From Spinacia oleracea (Eukaryota > Streptophyta > Magnoliopsida > Caryophyllales > Amaranthaceae): DNA of 64,000 bases. Below are positions 11,360-21,400 of the stretch, in pieces (position 1 is the stretch's first letter; every line of letters begins with the position of its first letter). The DNA lies in the NCBI RefSeq assembly GCF_020520425.1, contig NC_079491.1, forward strand, positions 22,559,449-22,623,448, in the 5' to 3' direction. The notes below the pieces were generated by a model. That model worked only from the letters and a program-made list of their open reading frames with translations, made no database searches and was not told where the DNA came from. A program made the translations under genes and the position numbers.

Positions 11360-11970
11360 AATACGCCACTTTATAACATATTGCTTAAAGAACGTTAAGT
11401 TCCCAAAATACGCCACTTTATAACATATTTTCCACCATGTCGTCCACATCAGCATCAAAACCGGTCTATTTTTTATTTTTTATTTTTTATTTTTTATCAA
11501 TCGGTACTAAACCGCCTAACTGAAATAGCGGTTGACCCAACTAAACCGCTATTTTAATTAGCAGCTTAGGTTAAATGAACCGCCGTTTTATTTGGCGGTT
11601 CACTTCTTCCAAACCCAATTCTGTTGAGATATGATGCATACAAAACCGCCAACTCAAATAACGGTTTTGTTTTAAAGTGAACCGCCATTTGAGTTGGCGG
11701 TTTATACATTGAACCCCCAATTCAAATGGCGGTTTGTTTTAGAATGGCGGTTTGTTTTAAAACAAAACCGCCATTTGAGTTGGCGGTTTGTTTTAAAACA
11801 AAACCGCCATTTGAGTTGGCGGTTTTGTGCTGAACCGAGAAAAAAATTACTTTTTTTTTCTTCCATGCTGATGTGGACGGTATGGTGGATATTACTGCAA
11901 AATATGTTATAAAATGACGTATTTTGAAAATTTAACGTTTTATAAGCAATATTAAGAAAATCGCTCCAAA
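11360..11970. mobile_element. Foldback element of nested palindromes
   Basis: Long imperfect terminal inverted repeats of about 80 bp (roughly 11378-11462 and 11868-11955) share AAAATACGCCACTTTATAAC-type sequence and GTCCACATCAGCAT. The interior (11525-11830) is a run of about ten copies of the palindromic word ACCGCCATTTGAGTTGGCGGT, in whole and half form and in both orientations, joined by TTTTAAAAC. The whole can fold on itself at two scales. No coding capacity. Possibly a Mutator-like foldback; the target duplication was not resolved. Confidence 0.65.
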
Positions 11971-12010
11971 AAAAAATAAACAGCGTAGATTTATTTTATC
12001 AAAATACAAA

Positions 12011-13426
12011 GGGGGTGTTTGGCAAATGGCTTTTTGGTGGCTTTTTCACTAGCTTTTAGTTGTTGGCTTTTTATGTTGGTCAAACAGCCAAAAAAAGTGT
12101 TTGGTAAAGTGGCTTTTGGTTAGATGAGAAGCCAGCTTATTCGCCAAAAATGAAAAGCTAGTAATACTAGCTTTTTTGTATGGCTTTTGGCTTTTCAACC
12201 TTCAAATTACTTTTCAATCCTTAATTTTTCACTAATTAACAATGAATAATGATATTAATAAGTAATTAGCTATTAAAAAATTAATACGGACTAATCAATT
12301 ATTAATTATGCATTAGAACTATTAATTACTAACTCATATTTTTAATTACTACTAATTTATTAGAGTGTGATTAATTACTACTAATTAAGAACTAATTAAT
12401 CAGCGATTATTTAAAATACAACTAATTAATTAATTATTTTAAATAGTAATTTTAATTAATATATTTTTTATGAATAAATTATTTTTTACCACCTAAAAAA
12501 ATCTAAATTATCTTTTTTACCACCTAAATAACTAAAACTTGTATTTTACAACCTAAAAAAAATTAAAATTTGTTTTTTACCACCTGAAAAATGAAAAAAT
12601 AGAAGAAAATGTTAAGTATGGGCCATATATTCTATTCTTTCATGATTTCATATATTTAACTCTCTTATTTTCCTTTACTTCCTTATCTTCCATGAATTTT
12701 ACGTAATTTTTCACCATCATTAATTCAAAAAATTGACAAATTCAATGGAAGTAAAGGGAGAAGGGTGAAAGAGTTTAAGAAAATCACACAAATAGTGTAA
12801 AAAATTGAAGTGAAATTGAATTAGGTAGCCATACATAAAGATTTCATCTATTTTTTCGTATTCAGGTGGTAAAAAAACAAGTCTTAATCATTTTTTAGGT
12901 GGTAAAATACAAGTTTTAATTTTTTAGGTGGTAAAAAACAATTTTTTCGATTTTTGTAGGTGGTAAAAAATAATTTGTCCATTTTTTATTTACTAATTAA
13001 ATTATTTAATAAATTAATAAATAATTAATATAGAGTATTCAATGATTAACCATGCATTAACAATGATTAATTAATAACTCATAATTTCAATTAATACTAA
13101 TTAATAAATATTTAAGTTAATAATTCTTTGAACTAGAAGTAAATAATAGTTATTAAATTGTTTTATTTATTAATTAGATTATGTAATAATTTATTAAATT
13201 ATTAATTTAAATACTAATTAACTTGGTTAATTAATTACTAAGAATGTAATAAATGGTTAATAAAATAGAATAGTGTCCATAAGTATCATTTTACATAGTC
13301 AGGGTCAACCGCCAACAAATGAGTTTACCAAACATCTTTATAAGTCAAATAACCAACTGAAAAGTCAAACCAGCCATGTAAAACAGCCGACAGCTAACCG
13401 CCAACAGCCAATTGCCAAACAGCCCC
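12011..13426. mobile_element. Non-autonomous DNA transposon (1.4 kb), class uncertain
   Basis: Left end GGGGGTGTTTGGCAAATGGC and right end GCCAATTGCCAAACAGCCCC are imperfect inverted repeats that continue for tens of bases with TTGG- and GCCAA-rich sequence. AAA lies on both outer sides and could be a 3-bp target duplication. The interior is AATTA-rich and carries a second MITE at 12476-12977. No transposase frame. Confidence 0.6.
12476..12977. mobile_element. MITE with four inverted TTTTTACCACCTAAA repeats per end
   Basis: The left side has four copies of TTTTTACCACCTAAAA-like sequence, at about 12483, 12512, 12542 and 12572. The right side has four copies of the reverse complement at about 12863, 12892, 12922 and 12955. 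Spacing is near 30 bp throughout. The centre contains no coding frame. A second member of this family sits in the rhomboid gene's fourth intron at 18163-18617. Confidence 0.75.
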
Positions 13427-13568
13427 AAAGTCTAAGGCCCAGTTTAGTTCACCTTATTTCAGGACCTTATTACTTATTTCAGATCTAATCAGATCAGATC
13501 GGATCAGAAAAAATAAGTTCAGATCAGATCAGATCAGAAAAAATAAGTTCAGATCAGATTAGACCAAC

Positions 13569-13636
<68 letters not shown>
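13569..13636. repeat. (TTA)n microsatellite
   Basis: About 22 uninterrupted TTA/ATT units, inside the Tourist-like element. Confidence 0.95.
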
Positions 13637-13799
13637 GGTATATGTTTATATCATTGTTATTATATTTAATATTTATTACTATTATTGCTTTAATAAACAA
13701 TAATGTTGTTGTCGGTGCAATTAAAATCTATTATTTAAGGCATAAAAAAACATTAACAAAACATTCATATTGATCATGTCCAAATTAAAACCATTAAGT

Positions 13800-14690
13800 C
13801 CAGATTAGAAACGATATGATCAGGTCATGTCCATATCAGAAATGATTTTTATAGATCAGAACCATTATATATCCAGACTAGAACTGATAGGATCAGATAA
13901 TATCCAGATCATAACTGATATGTGCAGGTCATGTCCAGATCATGTTCAAATCTGCAAAGATCTTGTCTACATCAGAACCGATCCTTACAGAACCAATATG
14001 TTCAGATCAAAACCGATTTGTACAGATCATGTCCAGATCAGAATTGATATGTCCAAATTATAACTTGTCTAGATATCGACTCTGTACAGATTATGTTCAG
14101 ATCAGAATTGATCTGCAAAGATCATGTCCAGATCAGAACTAGTTTGTGCAGATCATGACCCGATCAGAATTGATCTGTACAGATCATGACCAGATCAGAA
14201 CTGATCTGTACAGATCATGACTAGATCAGAACTGATCTATACAGATCATGTCCTGATCAGAACTGATCTATACAAATAATGTCCAAATCATGTCTAGATC
14301 AGAACTGAACTATACATATCATGTCCAGATCAGAACTGATCTGTACAGATCATGTCCAGATCAGAACGGATCTGTACAGATCATGTCCAGATCAGAACTG
14401 ATCTATACAGATCATGTCTAGATTAGAACTGAACTGTACATATCATGTCCAGATCAGAACTGATTTGTACAAATCATGTCCAGATCATGTCTAGATCATA
14501 ACTGAACTGTACATATCATGTACAGATCAGAACTAATCTGTACAGATCATGTCCAGATTAGAACTGATCATGTCCAGATCATAACTTATATGTACAAATC
14601 ATGTATAGATCAGAACCGATCTGTACATATCATATCCAGATCAGAACTTATATGTCTAGATCATAGCCGATCTATCTAGATCATGTATAG
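13800..14690 (+). repeat. 31-bp GATC-rich minisatellite
   Basis: Some 25-30 degenerate copies of a 31-bp unit, readable as AGATCATGTCCAGATCAGAA followed by CTGATCTGTAC. The half-words CAGATCAG and CTGATCTG are inverted, so each unit is itself partly palindromic. Copies near 14160-14420 are the most regular and those toward 13800 and 14690 more diverged, as expected of an array homogenised from its centre. Confidence 0.85.
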
Positions 14691-14999
14691 GTCTATCTAA
14701 TATAAGGAATGGTTAAATCATGAGCAAACTCAAGTAAATAATAACAATATTATAAATTTGTGTAACATTTATTTTACACGTAAGTCGTTTAATATTAATA
14801 AATGTAGATTTTTGTTTAAACTTAATTCAGAAGAATCAGATCAGATTAGATCAGATCAGATGAGACCAGATCAGATCAGATCAGATTAGAAAAAATAAGT
14901 TCAGATCAGATCAGATCAGAAAAAATAAGTTCATATCAAATCAGATCAGACCAGATCAGATCAGATCAGGAGAAATAAGGTGAACTAAACAGGGCCTAA

Positions 15000-15424
15000 A
15001 TTAAAAGTTCATAATGGTTACAAAAGTATTGTAGTCAGTGTAAAATCTTCCTTAATACGGAGTATCACACTACCATTTTGAAATGTGAATGAGATCCGAC
15101 ATTTAAAACAAGCAAAAAAAAAAAAGAAACACGGGTTTAAGAGAGAGAAAACGGAGGGACGCGGTCAGCACTAAGACATCGTCTGAACAACGATTGAGTA
15201 AAAAATATAAAAGCACTTTGGAAACTACTGAAATTAGGTGCTAAATTCAGCCATGGCAGATTAACAGAAGCAACCTCCCTTTGAAAATCCAACCTCAAAG
15301 CTACCATCATTCGTTGACTTTCTCCCTTAAATTTACCTCATTTCATAAATTCTGCTACAAAACCTTCTTCAACTTCACCCATAAATTCTCTGATAAATTC
15401 TTTAAAATTTTCAAAAATTGAAAA
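15000..15424 (+). promoter_or_regulatory. Promoter and 5' leader of the rhomboid gene
   Basis: TATAAAA at 15206-15212 suggests a start near 15235-15240 and a leader of about 190 bases. The leader is rich in C, T and A and contains an upstream ATG at about 15253 that opens only a very short frame (stop after three codons). The promoter is squeezed between this TATA box and the Tourist-like element ending at 14996. Confidence 0.5.
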
Positions 15425-18400
15425 ATGGTGAGAGATTCATCACAAGAAATTCCATTAACAGGAAACTCATCAAATTCAAGAGAAAATACAATTCATCCAG
15501 TTGATATTGAGGCGAATTCAGCACACCAATCAAGAGCATATCCGCCGCCCCCAAATTCAGGATATTATCAAGTCAAGCATTATAAGAAATGGTTTTCATG
15601 GCTGATTCCTGCAATTGTAATTGCCAATACTATTATGTTTATAATCACTATGTATGTCAATAATTGCCCCAAATATACTCTCTCTTGTTTAGCCCCGTCT
15701 TTCGGTCGCTTCGCTTTTCAGCCTTTTAAGGAAAACCCTCTTCTCGGTCCTTCTGCTACTACGTAAGTTCTCTCATTACTTTATCAATTGCTAAATTACA
15801 GTAATTTATTCTTTCGATTGATTTTTTTTTTTGTTATTTGGTTATTTTTTAAAAATCTGTTGTTGTTTGATTTGGGGTTTTGACCATTATGTATGGGATT
15901 TTAACTTTAATGTGAGTTAGATTGGTGATAATTTCTGTTATGTTTTCTTTTTTGGATTCGATTATTTTGGGAACAGTTTTGAATTCGACTTTTTTTTTTC
16001 TGCCACTGACACTGATGTGGAGTGCATACAGTTAGAAATACTGGAACTGAATTGTCATGTGGTCATAGCATACCATTGATCAAGTTGAGTTAATTTCAAT
16101 TTTTAACTGAAATGAAATTCTGGGATGCCATCGAAATTAGTAATCTGAACATGATTGAGTCACTGATTTAATGTTCATGGACTGTATACTGTTGACCCTG
16201 ATCATATTACATGGACTAATTTAGAAAATTTGAAATTGAATTTAAAAAAAAATTGAAGTGCTATGTGAGTATGTGGTCCCATGTTATATGATTGATCATG
16301 TAGTCAATTTTTCCAAGTGAAATGAAATCCAGGATGTGATAAATGGTGTTGGTATCATAGATCACTCTATTAAGTTTGCTACCTATGCTTTTAAGTGAGC
16401 ATTATGCATCGCATAAGTGTCTAACGTAAAACTATTGCCCTCTCTCACTTTTTCCCCCTATCAGGCTTGATAAGATGGGGGCTTTAGCTATAAACAAGAT
16501 CGTACATGGTCACCAGGGATGGCGTCTGATAAGCTGCATTTGGCTACATGGTGGAGTTTTTCATCTGCTGGCCAACATGTTAGGTTTACTAGTTATTGGA
16601 ATTAGAATGGAGCGGGAATTTGGTTTTGGTACGAATTCTATCATCTTTCAACGTATTGATCAGAAGATCTGAGATGCTATGCATGAATTTTATGCTATTA
16701 AAGTGCTGCACTAGCTCTTTTATACATTTTGTTTCTATCTTTATATGCATGTTACAGGATTCAGCATTTCAAAGTATGTTCTCTTAACTTGCTCATTTCT
16801 GTTTCTTACTCTTCTCTGTTATTTCCCGATTTCCTGAAACAGTACGGATTGGCTTGCTATATGTCATTGCTGGACTTGGTGGGAGTTTGATGTCTGGTCT
16901 TTTTGTGCGTTCAAACATCTCCGTTGGTGCATCGGGTGCTGTTTTTGGGTTACTGGGTGCAATGCTTTCTGAGTTGATTATTAACTGGACCATATACAGT
17001 AACAAGGTTAGACCTAATGTTTTATTGTTTCTATAAACTTATGTAAAAAAAAAAAGACTATTCTACGGTTCCTATCCTCATAACATTTGTCTATCTCTCC
17101 AGGTTGCATCATTGGTAATGCTGGTTCTCATCGTTGCCGTGAACCTAGGGGTTGGAATTCTACCTCATGTTGACAACTTTGCTCATATTGGAGGGTTTAT
17201 TTCGGGGTTTCTCCTCGGTTTTGTGTTTCTTATCCGACCCCAATTTGGATGGGTTAGCCAGAAATATATGTCACCCGGCGCCTCTCTGGATTCAAGGAGG
17301 CCTAAATACAAGATATATCAGTGTACCTTGTGGATCGTCTCTCTGATTGTTTTAATCGTCGGGTAAGCCGTTAAAGTCATTTTCTTTTTCTTCTTTTCAA
17401 TCTTGTAAGATACCAAAACGAACTTGTAGAATAAGCATAACATAACCAATGCACTTTAGGAACTTACTCACTCCTTACCAGTGCATTAAGAATAGAAATT
17501 CTAGATTTAGGTGAGGTCGTGAGGGTAGCCTATAAATAAGAAACCAAATGCACTTGGTTGGCTATAGGCTACCCTCAATCTAGAATTTCTATACAACCTT
17601 TACAAGAATATCTTACAATTCTCTAGAATGTTCTCACCTCCTTAGGTACCCTTAGATACATGGAGGCTTCTAGAAAATATCCTACCCAATATGCAAGAGT
17701 ATTCTGAATTAACCATGCTAAACCTATTAGATACAACCTTGCTAGATTGTTAGAGACTTCACCGGAGCATTCAAGAAGCTTTCGGGATCATCCAGACTGA
17801 CTTGCTGCAAACCGGGTCTTTCTGGGCTGATTTGGGAAATCCGGTCCGGCCATCATCTTCATTGGGCCAAACAGGTGGACCCCAAGTATCATCCCCAATG
17901 GAATTCATTTGGTCCCCAAACAACCCATTATCGAGTTACTGTGATAGTGATGCCAAGCCACCCACACGCCCATGCGATGGTGAGAGTGTGACATTTAGCT
18001 CATTAAATCTTCATTAAAACAACACTGAATTCACAAATTCTTATTTAAAGGTGTTGTACAATAAATATAACGGTGTAAAATTAAGGTTAAATGTTTGAAA
18101 GTTACCCCTATATATGTAAAAGTTATCTACTTTTTAGTGATAAAATTTTCCGATTTAATAAAATTTAGGTTAAATTAGTTTTTACCACCTAAAACAATTG
18201 ACAAATTTTTTTTTTACCACTTAAAAATAAACTAAAAATTGTATTTTAACCCCTCTTAACTACAAGATGGACGAAAACGTTATGAGACACTCCTTTTTGA
18301 CGCAAATCAAACATAAAATCGTACCTTACAGTAACTTGATTTTCGTTTGCAAATCAGGAAAAGAATCACGTCTCTATCTATTTGAGAAATATTACCAAAT

Positions 18401-21400
18401 TATGTGAATTAATTTGAAGCAATGGAAAATGGTAGCTTATATACATGAAAATCGCGGGAGAAGAGAAGGAAATAAAAAATATAGTCGTTGAAATGAGTCC
18501 GCATAACATTTTCGTCCATCTTTCCGGTTAAGAGGAGGTAAAATACAAATTTTATTTTTAGTTGGTAAAAAACAATTTGTCAATTGTTTTAGGTAGTAAA
18601 AGATAATTCACCCTAAAAACTATACCTTTCAAATCACTATGGCTAATAATGTATAAAAGTAACTACGTAACCCTTTATTCATCAAAAAAAAAAATTATGA
18701 TATAAAAGTTAGTCAAAACATATTAGTAAGTTGTCAAAATTTGGGTAAAAGTTATCTCGGTGTACAATAAATATATTGTACACCTTGAGCGTGCAAGACT
18801 TTTGCACTGAATTTTATTGAACTTTATAACATGTCTTTAGACTACAAAACCGAACTAGATTGGGAATCCCATTTAGCTTAGGAAACCCTAAACTTGTGGA
18901 TAAAGCAGTAATAAAAACAAGTTGGAATCAAACTCTTATCCAAAATACGAACTTAAACCTAATTGGAAATGGAAAACAAATGCTAAATCAATTAGAAATT
19001 GTAAACCATCTCCTAACTTAACTACAACTCATACTAAAACGAAAACATTTCCTAACAGAATTAGGAATTGAAAATCATGAAAACCAAAGTCCTAAATAAG
19101 TTAGGAATTTGGTATCATGAAAACCAATTCCTGACACGAGCTAAAACCACGAAAAACTTACTCAAACGGGTGCCAAACACGTGTTAGTTAAAAAAACATG
19201 ACACACTACACTAATCAAAGAAGAACCATGTTCGATATGAAGATATGTATGTAATGCACAAAAAAACTTAAGCATGTCTCATTGTAATACAATAAAGTGG
19301 GTTGAGCACTTGTAGCCATAAAAATTCCTATTTCATGGTTCCATTGCCGGTGTGAACGAAGGATGGTGAGTTGATGACTAGGCTGTGAGGGGTTGAGCAC
19401 AGAAAGTGAGTGATCAAGGTAACTCAGTATGTCTTTTTTGGTGAAGAGCTAACTCAGTATGTAAGTTAATATTTAGTAGGTGAAGATTTAAGTACGTAGT
19501 ATAAATGACTGATTTGGGCAAGTGACGACAATTTATTATGTTTGAATGAGTTGTGTGTAGCTTGTTTTATTCGAAATCTTAAATTTCCTTTTTATTGGAC
19601 AAGTTAAAGATTTTATTGCCAAAATATCAGTTTACTTTACATCAGAACACTCCAAAAAAAAATCACAAGTGTTATATCAAGACCACTCTTCCGACCTTCT
19701 AGGAAGGGTTGAAGGAAGCCCGTCACTTATAACTTACACAAATAACAGATGCTTATCCTCATCTTTACAACGACAAAAAACTCCGAAAATTCTTTCTTTA
19801 ACAATCTGATGAGCATTCTTCTAAACCTGATTGAATACTCTGCAATTCCTCTGAATCCAATGCAATATACTGCCTCAGCAAAAGCCATCAAATATAACTT
19901 GCACAACACACTTTTCCTCTTTGCAACTCTGACAGCATTTTGTAGTCTCTCCATCCAAGCTCAGTCAGGGCAGCTCTTTGATTTCGCAGGAAGGCCAGCA
20001 ACTGTAGGATATTCTGCCACACCTCTGCAGAAAAGGAACAAGAAAAGAACAAATGCTGAGCAGTTTCTTCCCCTTGCTGAAATAGTACACAAGTCTGATC
20101 AACCTGCACTCCCCATTTAAGCAATCATCTGTCCTTAGGAGTCAACCAGTTTAGAACAGCTGGCCGTGAAATGAACATGCTCTTAGGACTTGCCTTATTC
20201 TCACACACCTCCCTTCGCCTGTTAAATTTCTCAATATCACCTCCCACATGGTTATAGTCTTCTACAATTTCCTGAATCCTGATAGAGAAACCACCGTTCT
20301 CTACAAACTGAAACTAGACACCTGTAGAAGCCAAAATCTCCCTGCAACCAAAAATCTTTTTCACAAGCCAAGAAGCAGATTGAGGAATAGGCATAGTGAA
20401 AACATTTTTGTTTCCAACATAATACCAGTATGCCGATCGGACCCAGAGGAGTTTAGAGAGAGCAGATTTATTTGAAAATCTTTTAAGTTCCAACCACCAG
20501 CCACTTCAGGATTACAAATAGAGTCCCAAGCAATAGCATCTCTTTTAGAGTTGATAGTATCTCCTCTCCATAGGTTGTCCATAGGTAAGTCCTGCAGATT
20601 CTTCCAATGGTCCTAATGACTTTCTTAAACTGCAAGAACATCTAACTCCAAAAGGTTTGCACGCTAAATAACACCACTTTGACCAAGCTTTTAACCTATA
20701 GAGATTTGACCAAGCTTTTTCACCACCAAAGATTTGACTCTAAATAAGAGGCTTGCACTGATTGACAATAAGCTTACAAGTTGAAATAGGGACTCCAAGA
20801 TAAAGGAAAAACCAAGCAAGCAAGTTTGAGCCTCACCATTTGCTTGTGCTTGGGAGTGGGGTTTCCCTTATCTTCACCCCCCTACTCTCAAGCGTTGACC
20901 GATAGGTGCTAGTTCAGTAGGGTTTTTCATCTTACCTTCTAAAAAAAAGATACCTAAAGGTAAGACACCCCTTAGCATACCAAGAGCATGAGTTGATCCT
21001 GAATCACATTACTCATACCACAAAAATAGATCTCGGTTTTCTCCATATTGGCTTGTGAAGCATAACATAAGAAAATCTAGAAAATGCTTCAAACAAAGGC
21101 AAACTGATTGTTATATCACCTCTTAGAGGAAAGTAATAATCATCAGCAAACATCAAATGTGAAATTTTCAACTTCTCACATCTCGATGGCTAATGAAGTC
21201 AGGAATAAATTGAAAATTGTTAGGTACACCCGAGTGCACCGTGCACCCAAAGGTATTTTTATGCCCATTGGTGGTCTCCACCACATTTTCTCCTCACACG
21301 TAAGGAGGAAATGTGAGAGGGTGCATGGTGCACCCGGGTGTATGTAATATGTTCTAGGAATAAATTGACATTTTAAAACTGTTTTTGTGATTCTAAGCTT

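Larger units (their letters stand above)
13436..14996. mobile_element. Tourist/PIF-Harbinger-like element (1561 bp)
   Basis: Ends GGCCCAGTTTAGTTCACCTT and the reverse complement of GGCCCTGTTTAGTTCACCTT, flanked on both sides by TAA, the 3-bp duplication typical of PIF/Harbinger MITEs. The subterminal zones consist of repeated CAGATCAGATC. Inside are a TTA microsatellite and a 31-bp minisatellite. There is no transposase. It lies immediately upstream of the rhomboid gene promoter. Confidence 0.8.

Noticed and set aside
13800-14690. Minisatellite considered as centromeric or subtelomeric satellite DNA
   Set aside because: It is bounded by transposon ends with a TAA duplication and is under 1 kb; nothing suggests a chromosomal satellite.
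16596-16787. Frame running from exon 2 into intron 2 of the rhomboid gene
   Set aside because: Off-frame with the conserved protein; splicing at 16628 restores the family sequence exactly.
17802-18017. 71-codon frame in intron 4 as a possible alternative exon
   Set aside because: No splice sites in the right phase and no similarity to rhomboid proteins.
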